Shown here piece by piece: positions 54,342-63,470 of a DNA stretch of 64,000 bases. The notes below the pieces were generated by a model that was not told the DNA's origin, did not search any database, and saw nothing but the letters and a program-made list of their open reading frames with translations. The DNA comes from Schumannella sp. 10F1B-5-1 (lineage in GTDB: Bacteria; Actinomycetota; Actinomycetes; Actinomycetales; Microbacteriaceae): contig NZ_VHQH01000002.1 in NCBI RefSeq assembly GCF_006517535.1, positions 186,001 to 250,000 on the forward strand, read 5' to 3'. Position numbers and translations under genes: made by a program. Position 1 is the first letter of the stretch. Every line of letters starts with the position of its first letter.

Positions 54342-55346
54342 TCAGCTCAGCGCGGGGATCACCTCGCGCTCGAAGAGCTCCACGCCCGAGCGGTCGTAGG
54401 CCGACTCGGGGAAGTTGTGGATCGCGTAGCCGAGCCCCAGCTCCGACGCCGCGCGCAGCCTCTCGACGATCTGCTCGGGCGTGCCGGCGAGCTGTGCGCC
54501 GCTGCGCAGGTCGGCGACGTAGCCGGCCGCGCCGTCATCCCCGAGGTAGGGCTTCACGCGCGCCTCGATGCGGTCGATGCGCTCGCTCACCTCGGCCTCG
54601 GTCGCGCCGATCACGGTCGTGAAGTTCGAGCTGCGCACGATCGCGTCGAAGTCCGTCCCGACCGCGGCGCAGTGCTCGCGCAGCAGCTCGCTCTTGTGCT
54701 GGAACGTCTCCGGGTCGCCGGCGAAGTTCGTGTACTGCGCGTACTTCGCCGCGATCCTCAGCGTCACCTTCTCGCCGCCGCCGGCGATCCACAGCGGGAT
54801 TCCCGGCTGCCCGTCGACGACGGTCTGCAGCGGCTGCGGACGCACCATCGCGCCATCCACCTGGTAGTGCTTGCCGTTCAGGGTCGCCGACCCGGTCTCC
54901 CAGGCCTGCTTGAAGATCTGCACGCCCTCATCCAGTCGGGCCAGGCGCTCGCCGGCGCTCGGGAAGCCGTAGCCGTAGGCCTTCCACTCGTGCTCGTACC
55001 AGCCGGCGCCGATGCCCATCTCCGTGCGCCCGCCCGAGACGATGTCGACCGTCGCGGCGACCTTCGCCAGGTAGGCCGGGTTGCGGTAGCTCATGCACGT
55101 GCACATCTGGCCGAGCCGGATGCGGCTGGTCGTCGCCGCGAACGCCGCCATCAGCGTCCACGCCTCGTGCACGGCCTCGGTCGTCGGCTTCGGAACGGGG
55201 TGGAAGTGATCGAAGACCCAGAGCGACTCCCACGGGCCGGCGTCGGCCAGGGTGGCGAGCGAGCTCATGGTGTCCCAGTGCTGCGCGGGCTCGATGTCGA
55301 CCAGGTCGTGACGCCAGCCCTGCGGGATGAAGATGCCGAATCTCAT
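54342..55346 (-). CDS. LLM-class (probably F420-dependent) oxidoreductase
   Basis: A 334-residue luciferase-like TIM-barrel protein: MRFGIFIPQGWRHDL, then ESLWVFDHFHPVP, ATTSRIRLGQMCTCMSYRNPAYLAKVAATVDIVSGGR (family signature) and GIGAGWYEHEW. The close-fitting N-terminus is that of actinobacterial F420-dependent LLM enzymes; cofactor choice (F420 or FMN) is inferred from family. I chose the internal ATG opening MRFGIF because the family starts there and TAGCGT lies 7 nt upstream. Confidence 0.87.
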   Translation of the reverse strand: MRFGIFIPQGWRHDLVDIEPAQHWDTMSSLATLADAGPWESLWVFDHFHPVPKPTTEAVHEAWTLMAAFAATTSRIRLGQMCTCMSYRNPAYLAKVAATVDIVSGGRTEMGIGAGWYEHEWKAYGYGFPSAGERLARLDEGVQIFKQAWETGSATLNGKHYQVDGAMVRPQPLQTVVDGQPGIPLWIAGGGEKVTLRIAAKYAQYTNFAGDPETFQHKSELLREHCAAVGTDFDAIVRSSNFTTVIGATEAEVSERIDRIEARVKPYLGDDGAAGYVADLRSGAQLAGTPEQIVERLRAASELGLGYAIHNFPESAYDRSGVELFEREVIPALS

Positions 55347-55463
55347 GGGGCGCACGCTACTCCGCGCATCCCACGGAGGCACGAGAGGCCGGGCGGGAGC
55401 GGCACCGCTCCGGCCCCCCCGCGTGCGCGATCGAGCGCCTGCTCCGGCGAGTGCGGCGGGCGC

Positions 55464-56801
55464 TCAGGTGTACCAGGTCGGCTCGGGGATCTCGCCGAGC
55501 AGCGCGAACCGCCCGACCTCGCGCCGCTTGTACGGCACCGGGTCGTGCAGGCTGTGCGTGCGCAGGTTGCGCCAGTGGATGTCGAGCCCGACCGTGTTCG
55601 CCGAGGCGCGGGCCCCGGTCAGCTCGAACACCTTGGTCGCGGCCTCGAGTCCGTCGTCGACGATGCGCGCCTTCGCGGCCGCGATGCGCACCGCGATCTC
55701 GCCGCGCCGGCGCTCGGTGAGCTCGCCGCGCGGCGCGTGCAGCACGGCGCTGATCTCGGCGCCCACCGCATCCAGCAACGCCTCGTCGGCCCACAGCTTC
55801 GACTGCAGCTCGCCGTAGCCCTCGAGGATGTACCACTCCTCGGTCGCGCGGGTCTTGTCGTCGCCGCCGTAGGGCCAGGCGCGCGAGTTCTCGCGCGTGT
55901 AGGCCGTCGCCCGCTCGAGCGTGCCCTGGGCGATGCCGAGGTAGAAGTTGGCGAACACGAGCTGGATCGTCGGCACGTTGAGGGTGTTGTAGATCAGCGG
56001 CTGGAACGTCTTGTCGACGAAGCCCGCGGCCGCCGCCCACGGCACCCGCACATCCCGGATCTCGACCGACCCCGACTCGGTCAGGCGCTGACCCAGGTTG
56101 TCCCAGTCGTGGGCGAAGCGGATGCCCTCCTGCGCCGTCGGCACGATCGCGAAGACGTGGATGCCCGGCCCGCCGTCGGCGTCGGAGCCCTCGATCACGC
56201 CCTCGAGCACGGTCAGGTCGCTGATCACGCCGCCGGTGGAGAAGCTCTTGCGTCCGCTGAAGACGAGGGTGTCGCCCTCATCGCGCACGGTCAGGTCGGC
56301 GTCGCGCGGGTTGACGGCGCCGCCGTAGAACGCGGTCGAGCTCGTGGCGAGCTCTTCGACCGCGGCGATCTGCTCCTCGGTGGCGACCAGCCGCGCGGCC
56401 CACGCCCAGAGGTAGTGGTAGCCGAGCAGCTGGCCGATCGAGCCGTCGCCGCGGGCGACCTCGCGGATCACGCGGTACGCCGTCTCCCAGCTCTGCCCGG
56501 CGCCGCCGTGGGCGGTCGGGCCGAGCAGGGTGACGAGGCCCGAGGCCTTGAGCAGCGCGACCTCGCTGCGCGGGGGCGCGCCGGCGCGGTCGCGGTCGAC
56601 GGCGTCGGCGGCGAGGATGTCGGCGACCTCGCGGGCGCGGGCGATCCAGCCGGCCGCGTCGCTCGGGCGCGCGGATCGCGGCCAGCGGTCGGTGAGCGCG
56701 TCGGCGGCGAGGCCGTTCGCGGTCGAGTCCGGCCCGGTGGATGCGGCGGTGCCGCTGCCGACGGACGCGCCGGCGGAGGCGGTGGGTGCGGTGTTGGTCA
56801 C
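55464..56801 (-). CDS. Acyl-CoA-dehydrogenase-fold flavin monooxygenase (DszC/SfnB-like)
   Basis: A 445-residue protein. After a Ser/Thr/Ala-rich N-terminus (about 1-35) it shows the acyl-CoA dehydrogenase fold: LLKASGLVTLLGPTAHGGAGQSWETAYRVIREVARGDGSIGQLLGYHY, TLVFSGRKSFSTGGVISDLTVLEG, and C-terminal FELTGARASANTVGLDIHWRNLRTHSLHDPVPYKRREVGRF. The HWRNxRTHSLHDPxxYK end is typical of DszC/SfnB, which are FMNH2-dependent monooxygenases rather than dehydrogenases. Substrates in the family include dibenzothiophene and dimethylsulfone. The LLM gene downstream could work with it. GTG start with GGGAAGGGAA upstream. Confidence 0.83.
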   Translation of the reverse strand: MTNTAPTASAGASVGSGTAASTGPDSTANGLAADALTDRWPRSARPSDAAGWIARAREVADILAADAVDRDRAGAPPRSEVALLKASGLVTLLGPTAHGGAGQSWETAYRVIREVARGDGSIGQLLGYHYLWAWAARLVATEEQIAAVEELATSSTAFYGGAVNPRDADLTVRDEGDTLVFSGRKSFSTGGVISDLTVLEGVIEGSDADGGPGIHVFAIVPTAQEGIRFAHDWDNLGQRLTESGSVEIRDVRVPWAAAAGFVDKTFQPLIYNTLNVPTIQLVFANFYLGIAQGTLERATAYTRENSRAWPYGGDDKTRATEEWYILEGYGELQSKLWADEALLDAVGAEISAVLHAPRGELTERRRGEIAVRIAAAKARIVDDGLEAATKVFELTGARASANTVGLDIHWRNLRTHSLHDPVPYKRREVGRFALLGEIPEPTWYT

Positions 56802-57016
56802 GGTGTTCCCTTCCCTGGAGGTGTCACGGTGACGAGACCGTAGACACGACCGGGGGAGGCGCCCAAGCGACGGTTACGCGCGGTGGCGACCCGTGACATC
56901 CGGGGTCGGTGGATGACGCCGCGTGACCCCGGGTGACGTCACACGATGACGCGCCGCGACGCCCCGCGACCCCGTGTGACGCGAGTCGGGCCGCGCCGTG
57001 CCGACCCGGATCGAGC

Positions 57017-58717
57017 TCAGGCGCTCCCGCCCGCGCGCCCCTCGACGAGGGCGTCGCGCACCTTCTTGCGCAGCACCTTGCCGATGAGCGACTTGGGCAG
57101 CTCCTCCCAGAGGAACACCTGACGCGGCACCTTGTAGGGCGTCAGCTGCTCGCGCGCCTTCGCGCGCAGGGTGTCGCCGTCGACGGTCTCGCCCGGCTTC
57201 GGCACGACGACGGCGACGACGTGCTCGCCGTCGCGGTCGTCGGGGATGCCCACCACGGCCACGTCGGCGACGCCCGGGAAGCCGCGCAGCGCATCCTCGA
57301 CCTCGCTGGGCGAGACGTTGAAGCCGCCGGTGATGATGAGCTCCTTGGCGCGGTCGACGACCTTGATGAACCCCTCGTCGTCGATGCGCACGATGTCGCC
57401 GGTGCGGAACCAGCCGTCGAGGAACACCTCGGCGGTCTGCTCGGGCTTGCGGTAGTAGCCCTGGAAGATCTGGGGTCCGCGCACGAGCAGCTCGCCGTCC
57501 TCGCCCGGCGCGACCTCCTTCGTCGGATCCTCGCGGTCGACGACGCGCACCTCGGTGCTCGGCAGCGGCAGTCCGATCGTGCCGGCCTTGCGGTTGTCGG
57601 CGACCGGGTTGGCCGAGATGACGGGCGAGGCCTCGCTGAGGCCGTAGCCCTCGACGAGGTAGCCGCCGGTGGCCTCCTCCCACGGCGCGACGACCTTCTC
57701 CGACAGCGGCATGGCGCCCGAGATCGCGATCTGGATGCCGCCCAGGCCGACCTTCTTCTTGGCGGCCGCGGCGGTGAGGCGCTCGTAGATCGGCGGCACG
57801 GCCGGCAGGAACGTCGGCGGGTGCTTCTTGATGACCGGCAGCACCAGGTCGGGGTCGAACTTGGGGAACAGCACGAGGCGCGCGCCCATGCTCATCGCGA
57901 AGGTGAGGCAGAGCGTGAGGCCGTAGGCGTGGAAGAGCGGCAGCACGGCGTAGACGACGCAGTTTCCGCGCTCGATCTGCGGAACCCAGGCGCGCGACTG
58001 GGCCGCGTTGGCGTTGAGGTTGAGGTGGGTCAGCACGGCGCCCTTGGGAGTGCCCGTGGTGCCGGAGGTGTACTGGATGACGGCCACGTCATCCGCGGTC
58101 GGGGCCGGTGCCGACTTCTTGATGCGCTTGTGGTCGACCAGCTGCTCCCAGGTGACCGTGCCGCGCACCTTCGTGGTCAGGTCGGCGCGCGAGCGGCGGG
58201 CCTTCGGGATCGGCAGGCGCAGCAGGGCGCGCATCCCGGCGGGCATGGCGCGGGTGATGTCGACCGAGACGATCGTCTCGGCGGCGACGTCGGCCGGGAA
58301 CTCCTGCAGCGTCGCGACCGTCTTGTCCCAGGCGATGACGACCTTCGCCTCGTGGTCTTCGAACTGGTGGCGCAGCTCGCGCGGCGTGTAGAGCGGGTTG
58401 TGCTCGACGACGATCGCGCCGAGCCGCAGGATCGCGTAGAACGCGATCACGTGCTGCGGGCAGTTCGGCAGCACGATCGCGACCGGGTCGCCCTTGCGCA
58501 CGCCCAGCTTGCGCAGGCCCTCGGCGGCGCGGTCGATGCGGTCGCCGAGCTCGCCGTAGCTGGTCTCGGCGCCGAAGAACTCGAGCGCCGTGCGGGTGCG
58601 GAACTCCTTCGCCGACCCGGCGATGAGGTCGACCAGCGAGTCGTCGCTCGCCGTGATCTCGTGGGGGACTCCCTCGGCGTAGGAGTCGAGCCAGGGCCGC
58701 GGCGTGTCGTTGCTCAC
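57017..58717 (-). CDS. fadD: Long-chain acyl-CoA ligase (FadD type)
   Basis: A 566-residue adenylate-forming enzyme. AMP-binding motif VIQYTSGTTGTPKGAVLTHLNL, PLFHAYGLT, GYGLSEASPV, the hinge GWFRTGDIVRIDDEGFIKVVDRAKELIITGGFNVSPSEVED and the catalytic Lys in LPKSLIGKVLRKKVRD. It activates fatty acids to CoA thioesters at the inner membrane face. TAGGCT lies 6 nt before the GTG start (leaderless). Confidence 0.92.
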   Translation of the reverse strand: MSNDTPRPWLDSYAEGVPHEITASDDSLVDLIAGSAKEFRTRTALEFFGAETSYGELGDRIDRAAEGLRKLGVRKGDPVAIVLPNCPQHVIAFYAILRLGAIVVEHNPLYTPRELRHQFEDHEAKVVIAWDKTVATLQEFPADVAAETIVSVDITRAMPAGMRALLRLPIPKARRSRADLTTKVRGTVTWEQLVDHKRIKKSAPAPTADDVAVIQYTSGTTGTPKGAVLTHLNLNANAAQSRAWVPQIERGNCVVYAVLPLFHAYGLTLCLTFAMSMGARLVLFPKFDPDLVLPVIKKHPPTFLPAVPPIYERLTAAAAKKKVGLGGIQIAISGAMPLSEKVVAPWEEATGGYLVEGYGLSEASPVISANPVADNRKAGTIGLPLPSTEVRVVDREDPTKEVAPGEDGELLVRGPQIFQGYYRKPEQTAEVFLDGWFRTGDIVRIDDEGFIKVVDRAKELIITGGFNVSPSEVEDALRGFPGVADVAVVGIPDDRDGEHVVAVVVPKPGETVDGDTLRAKAREQLTPYKVPRQVFLWEELPKSLIGKVLRKKVRDALVEGRAGGSA

Positions 58718-58737
58718 CGGGCCAGCCTAAAAGACGA

Positions 58738-58775
58738 GGGCGCGCATCCCGTGCTGGGTCACCGGATGCGCGCCC
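58738..58775 (-). terminator. Terminator after the MHS permease gene
   Basis: GGGCGCGCATCC / GGATGCGCGCCC, a 12-bp perfect inverted repeat with a 14-nt loop. Read on the minus strand it is followed by CTCGTCTTTT, a moderate T-run, 24 nt after the permease stop. It lies just before the fadD promoter. Confidence 0.75.
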
Positions 58776-58799
58776 TGATCGGCCGTGCCGAGCCCGCGC

Positions 58800-60206
58800 C
58801 TACTGCGCGCTCACCCGCTCGCGGCCCTGCTCGCGCTCGCGCGCGCGGTCCTGCATCCCGGCCTCGTCGTCGAGCCAGTTGCGGCCGTCGTTGCGCAGGA
58901 ACACCGCGTAGACCACGAGCGAGATCGCGATCGCGACGGTGACGTAGATCGTGAACGCCGGCACCTGACCCGACGCCGTCGCGGCCGTGTTGAGCAGCGG
59001 CGCGGTGCCGCCGAACACCGAGTTGGCGAGGGCGTAGCCGAAGCCCACGCCGAGTGCGCGCACGTGCGTCGGGAACAGCTCGGCCTTCACGACGGCGTTG
59101 ATCGAGGTGTAGCCGGTGAGGATCACGAAGCCGCCGACCAGGATCGCGAACGCCGTGACCGGCGAGGTCTGGCCGGGCAGCACCATCGTGATGAGCCAGG
59201 TGTAGACGACGCCGCCCGCGCCGAAGAAGATCAGCAGCGTCTTGCGGCCCACCCGGTCGCTGATCCAGCCGCCGAGCGGCTGCAGCAGCATCAGGATGAT
59301 CAGCGCGACCAGGTTGATGACCGTGCTCACGACGGGGTCGCCGCCGCTGAACGCCGCCTTGATGCTGTTGGGACCGTTGACCGAGTACGTGTAGAAGGCG
59401 ACCGTGCCGCCCATGGTGACGAGGAAGCACAGCAGCAGAGCACGCCAGTGGATGCGCAGCAGGGCGCGCATCGAGCCGGACTCGCGCGACTGCCCCGAGC
59501 GCACCGCGTCGATCGTGCTGGTCGCGAGCGACTCGTCCATCGTGCGCCGCAGCCAGAACACGACCACGGCCGCGACGCCGCCGATGCCGAAGGCGACGCG
59601 CCATCCCCAGGCGGAGATCTGCTCAGGCGAGAGCAGCAGCACCATGACGAGCAGTGTCAGCTGGGCGAGCACGTGGCCGCCGACGAGCGTGACGTACTGG
59701 AACGACGACAGGAAGCCGCGGCGCCCCTGGATGGCCGACTCCGACATGTAGGTCGCGCTCGTGCCGTACTCGCCGCCGGTCGCGAAGCCCTGGGCGAGAC
59801 GGGCGAACACGAGCACGATCGCGGCGCCGACGTCGATGGTCTCGGCCGTCGGGGTCAGGGCGATGAGCAGCGAGCATCCGGCCATGACGGTCACCGACAC
59901 CGAGAGCGCGAACCGGCGGCCGCGCCGATCCGCGACGCGGCCGAAGAACCACGAGCCGACCGGCCGCATGAGGAAGGTGACGGCGAAGATCGCCCAGATG
60001 TAGATGCCGGAGTTCTGCTCGTCGCCGTCGAAGAACTGCGACTCGAAGTAGGTCGCGAACACCGAGTAGACGTAGACGTCGTACCACTCGACGAGGTTGC
60101 CCGCCGAGCCCTTCAGGGTGTTCGAGATCGAGCGGCGCAGAGAGCCGGGGGTTCGGGTTGTCGCGGTCACGTCCGTCCAATCGTCGAGAGGGAGCCGTCG
60201 CATCAT
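58800..60206 (-). CDS. MFS transporter of the MHS (metabolite:H+ symporter) family
   Basis: About 468 residues and twelve helices. GSAGNLVEWYDVYVYSVFATYF and RPVGSWFFGRVADRRGRRFALSVSV are the MHS signatures (ProP, KgtP, citrate and shikimate permeases), and LAQGFATGGEYGTSATYMSESA is the family's helix-5 motif. Substrate is probably an organic acid or betaine-like compound. The start is uncertain: adjacent ATGs at 60206/60203, or a GTG at 60170 that would begin VTATTRTPGS. It is divergent from the two-component system genes, which could regulate it. Confidence 0.88.
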   Translation of the reverse strand: MMRRLPLDDWTDVTATTRTPGSLRRSISNTLKGSAGNLVEWYDVYVYSVFATYFESQFFDGDEQNSGIYIWAIFAVTFLMRPVGSWFFGRVADRRGRRFALSVSVTVMAGCSLLIALTPTAETIDVGAAIVLVFARLAQGFATGGEYGTSATYMSESAIQGRRGFLSSFQYVTLVGGHVLAQLTLLVMVLLLSPEQISAWGWRVAFGIGGVAAVVVFWLRRTMDESLATSTIDAVRSGQSRESGSMRALLRIHWRALLLCFLVTMGGTVAFYTYSVNGPNSIKAAFSGGDPVVSTVINLVALIILMLLQPLGGWISDRVGRKTLLIFFGAGGVVYTWLITMVLPGQTSPVTAFAILVGGFVILTGYTSINAVVKAELFPTHVRALGVGFGYALANSVFGGTAPLLNTAATASGQVPAFTIYVTVAIAISLVVYAVFLRNDGRNWLDDEAGMQDRAREREQGRERVSAQ

Positions 60207-60335
60207 CGCGACCGCGTCGGACGCGGGTGCCGCGACGATGACAGCACCTGCACAGGGTCGCCTCCCGCGGCCGGCCGCGGCGGAATCCTTGCACCGCCTT
60301 AACATCCGGCCGAGGGGCGCTGGATACCATGACGG

Positions 60336-60992
60336 ATGCGTGTTCTCATCGGCGAGGACGACCCGTCGATGTCGGCGGCGCTCGTTCGCGCCCTGTCGTC
60401 GGCGGGGCACAGCTGCACGCGGGTGACCCGAGGCGACCAGGTGCTGCTGCGCCATCGCGACGCGGATGTGGTGCTGCTCGACCTGGGTCTGGAAGACGGC
60501 GACGGCCTCGATGTGCTGACCCGCCTGCGCGAGGTCGGCGAGACGCCGGTGCTGGTCGTGACGGCGCGCGGCGACGAGCGCTCGACCGTCGAGGCGCTGA
60601 GCCGCGGAGCGGACGACTACCTGGTCAAGCCGGTGCGCATGCGCGAGCTGCTGGCCCGCATCGCCGTCGTGACGCGGCGACGCGGGCGCGACGACGAGCC
60701 GGAGGTCGTGGTCGCGCTGGGCCTGCGGATCGACCTGGCCGCGCATCGGGTGCTCTGCGACGACGTCGAGGTCGCGCTGACGCCGACCGAGTTCGCCGTG
60801 CTGCGCGCGCTGGCGACGCAGACGGGGCGCGCCGTCGCCCGCCAGCGCATCATCGACGAGGTCTGGGGCGGCGCCTACGCGAGCGTCTCGCGCACCTTCG
60901 ACGTGCACCTCGCGCAGCTGCGCCGCAAGCTCCCCGCCGCACGCATCACCACGGTGCGCGGCTACGGGTACCGTCTCGAGCCGGCGCCGTGA
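60336..60992 (+). CDS. OmpR-family response regulator
   Basis: A 218-residue regulator: receiver domain with phosphoacceptor Asp49 (VVLLDLGLEDGDGL), acidic pair at the N-terminus (IGEDD), Thr in VLVVTARGD and Lys in DYLVKPVRM. The winged-helix C-terminal domain has LTPTEFAVLRALATQTGRAVARQRI and TTVRGYGYRLE. Partner kinase follows with a 4-nt overlap (GTGA). A TACCAT -10-like box ends 5 nt before the ATG. Confidence 0.93.
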   Translation: MRVLIGEDDPSMSAALVRALSSAGHSCTRVTRGDQVLLRHRDADVVLLDLGLEDGDGLDVLTRLREVGETPVLVVTARGDERSTVEALSRGADDYLVKPVRMRELLARIAVVTRRRGRDDEPEVVVALGLRIDLAAHRVLCDDVEVALTPTEFAVLRALATQTGRAVARQRIIDEVWGGAYASVSRTFDVHLAQLRRKLPAARITTVRGYGYRLEPAP

Positions 60993-62422
60993 GGCCGCGC
61001 ATCCTGATTCCCCTGCTGCTCTGCGGCGTGATCGCGGTCATCGCGATCCTGGTGCCGATCGCCGAGTCGATCGCGGTGAACCGCACCCAGCAGCTCATCT
61101 CGCAGCGCGCCCGGACCGTCGACCAGATCAGCCAGCGCGCCGAGCAGAGCGCCGACGGCGCCCGGGAGGGTCTGCGGCGCTACGTCGAGCGGTTCCACGA
61201 GGTCTACGGCGAGCCGGTCGTCGTCGTCGACGATCGCGGGCGCACGATCGCCCGCGCGGGGCGTCTCGCCGAGGGAACCGACGTCGATGCGCTCGTGCTC
61301 GCCGCGGTGCGGACGGTGCCGCGGTGGACGATCCCGACGATCTATCCCTGGGGCGCCCGCACCGTGCCCATCGCCGAGCCGCTGAGCTCGGGCGGGGCCG
61401 TGATCGTCGAGGTCGACCTGGCCGCGGCGCAGGCGGACGTGGTGCGCGGCTGGGCTCTGGCGGGGGCGATCGGCCTCGCGCTGCTGCTGGCGCTGGGGGC
61501 GTCGAGCCTGCTGCTGACCCGGTGGATCCTGCGCCCGGTCGCGGCGCTCGACGACGCCGTCAACGAGATGACCCGACGCCACGCGAGCACCCTCGCCCCG
61601 GCGACGGGGCCGCCCGAACTGCGGCGGCTCGCCGACTCGTTCCGCCGCATGGAGACGAGCATGCGCGCCGCGCTCGAGCAGCAGCGCGCCTTCGTCGCGG
61701 ATGCCTCGCACCAGCTGCGCAATCCGCTCGCGGCCGCGCGACTGCGTCTCGACGCGCTCGCGGAGCAGAGCGGTGGCGGGATGCGTGCCGACACCGCGGC
61801 GCCGCATGACGCGGGCTCGCCGCACGACACCGCCCTGGCCGCGACCGTGCTCGATGAGCTCGACGCCGACCTCGACCGCCTCGACCGCACGGTGCACCGG
61901 ATGCTGAACCTCGCCGAGGCGGAGCATCGCGCCGAGTCGGCCGTCACCCTGGGCGAGGCCGCGCTCGACGATCGGCCCGGCACCGTGATCTCGGCGGCCG
62001 AGCTGACCGAGCCGTCGCGCGCGCTGCTCGCCGAGCACGGGATCGCGCTGCAGCTCCCGCATCCCGACACCGAGGTCGCCGTCGCCTGCCGGCGCGACGA
62101 CCTGGAGGAGATGCTCGAGATCGTGCTCGACAACGCGGCGAAGTACGCGGGCTCCGGGTCGACGGTGCGGGTCGAGGTCGTCGACGCGCCCGACGGGGCG
62201 CCCCACGTCGAGGTCTCGGACGACGGACCCGGGCTGAGCGACGAGGAGCTCGCGTCGGTCGGCACGCGCTTCTGGCGCGCGCGCCACCACACCGCCGAGC
62301 CCGGCAGCGGCCTGGGCATCGCGATCGTGCGCGAGCTGGCGCGCGCGAACGACGCCGAGGTGCGCTTCGACCGGTCGCCGCAGGGCGGCCTGCGCGTGAC
62401 TCTCGTGTTCGGGGCACCGTGA
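60989..62422 (+). CDS. Sensor histidine kinase
   Basis: A 477-residue kinase: first membrane helix ILIPLLLCGVIAVIAILVPIAES, an extracytoplasmic region of about 120 residues, second helix WALAGAIGLALLLALGASSLLL, a HAMP-like linker, HisKA with the phosphoacceptor His in ADASHQLRNPLAAARL (about residue 240), and an HATPase_c domain (DNAAKYAGSG, DDGPGLSDEEL, GSGLGIAIVRELA). The overlaps on both sides (GTGA with the regulator, GTGA with the binding protein) make a coupled three-gene unit of the TctE-like organisation. Confidence 0.92.
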   Translation: MRPRILIPLLLCGVIAVIAILVPIAESIAVNRTQQLISQRARTVDQISQRAEQSADGAREGLRRYVERFHEVYGEPVVVVDDRGRTIARAGRLAEGTDVDALVLAAVRTVPRWTIPTIYPWGARTVPIAEPLSSGGAVIVEVDLAAAQADVVRGWALAGAIGLALLLALGASSLLLTRWILRPVAALDDAVNEMTRRHASTLAPATGPPELRRLADSFRRMETSMRAALEQQRAFVADASHQLRNPLAAARLRLDALAEQSGGGMRADTAAPHDAGSPHDTALAATVLDELDADLDRLDRTVHRMLNLAEAEHRAESAVTLGEAALDDRPGTVISAAELTEPSRALLAEHGIALQLPHPDTEVAVACRRDDLEEMLEIVLDNAAKYAGSGSTVRVEVVDAPDGAPHVEVSDDGPGLSDEELASVGTRFWRARHHTAEPGSGLGIAIVRELARANDAEVRFDRSPQGGLRVTLVFGAP

Positions 62423-63381
62423 GCGGCCGCGCAGCCGTCACGCGGCGCACGGTGCTCGTCGGCGCCGCGGGCCTGGCCGGGGCGGCCGTGGCCGCGCTCG
62501 CGGGATGCACGGCCACGCCCACGCAGCGCATCGCCCTGGCCTGCGGCGAGCGCGGCGGAACCTACCTGCTGTTCGGCGAGCTGCTGCGCGACGCCATGAC
62601 GCGACGCGGCCTCGCCACGCTGACCGCGCGGGAGACCGACGGCAGCGTCGACAACCTCCGGCTGCTCGCGGACCGCGACGTCGATCTGGCGCTGACCCTC
62701 GCGGATGCCGTGGCCGGGGCGGGCGCCGACATCGTCGCGATCGGCCGGGTCTATCAGAACTCGCTGCAGTGCGTCGTGCGCGCCGACAGTCCGATCTTCG
62801 GGCTGGCGGACCTCGCCGGGCGCCGCGTCTCGACCGGGGCCGCCGGATCGGGCGCGACGATCTCGGCGACCCGCGTGCTCGAGGCCGCCGGACTCCTCCC
62901 GTTCGACGGCGCGGTGCCGGCTCATCCGGTCGAGACCGTGACGCGTCACCTTCCCGACGCGCTGAGCGATCTGAGCTCGGGTGCGGTGGATGCGCTGTTC
63001 TGGTCGGGCGGCGTGCCGAACCCGAAGATCGCCGAGGCGAGCCGCGACGGCGCGGTGCGCCTGATCCCGCTGTCGGACGCGCTGCCCGCGGTGTCGCGGC
63101 GGTTCCCCGACACCTACTTCCCGGTCGCGATCCCGTCGGGCATCTACGATGCGGCGCGCCCGGTCGACACCCTCGGCGTCGCGAACCTGCTCGTCGCCCG
63201 CCGCGAGCTCGATGACGCGCTGGTCGCGGGACTCGTCGACCTGCTGATCGAGGATGCGGCCAACCTGGTGCCGGTCGGCTCGGCGAGCGTGCAGTTCCTG
63301 ACCGCGTCGAGCCTGATCGACACCGCGCCGCTGCCGCTGCATCCGGCCGCCACGCGGCGGTACCGGGAGCGCTACGGCTGA
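62419..63381 (+). CDS. TAXI-family solute-binding lipoprotein
   Basis: A 320-residue exported protein. Twin-Arg-like TRRTVLVG and lipobox LAGC (Cys30). The body begins RIALACGERGGTYLLFGELLRDAM, the TAXI (TRAP-associated extracytoplasmic immunogenic) pattern, with GRRVSTGAAGSGATISATRVLEAAGL and GAVDALFWSGGVPNPKIAEAS. Normal TAXI proteins deliver glutamate or other acids to TRAP membrane subunits; none is present here. Instead it is coupled to a sensor kinase, so it may be a ligand-sensing partner of the kinase. Confidence 0.87.
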   Translation: MSGRAAVTRRTVLVGAAGLAGAAVAALAGCTATPTQRIALACGERGGTYLLFGELLRDAMTRRGLATLTARETDGSVDNLRLLADRDVDLALTLADAVAGAGADIVAIGRVYQNSLQCVVRADSPIFGLADLAGRRVSTGAAGSGATISATRVLEAAGLLPFDGAVPAHPVETVTRHLPDALSDLSSGAVDALFWSGGVPNPKIAEASRDGAVRLIPLSDALPAVSRRFPDTYFPVAIPSGIYDAARPVDTLGVANLLVARRELDDALVAGLVDLLIEDAANLVPVGSASVQFLTASSLIDTAPLPLHPAATRRYRERYG

Positions 63382-63398
63382 CGCCCCAGCGGTCAGGC

Positions 63399-63470
63399 GA
63401 CGCAACTCAGGAGATCTGAGCGTGGATGGGGCGGGGGCCTCATCCGGGCGCGGATCTCCTGAGTTGCGTC
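63399..63470. repeat. 18-bp perfect inverted repeat, likely bidirectional terminator
   Basis: GACGCAACTCAGGAGATC (63399-63416) and GATCTCCTGAGTTGCGTC (63453-63470), loop 36 nt. It sits between convergent genes and overlaps the last codon of the MFS gene by 2 bp. The outer part (CGCAACTCAG) matches the hairpin family seen at 28077 and 45706. Confidence 0.8.
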
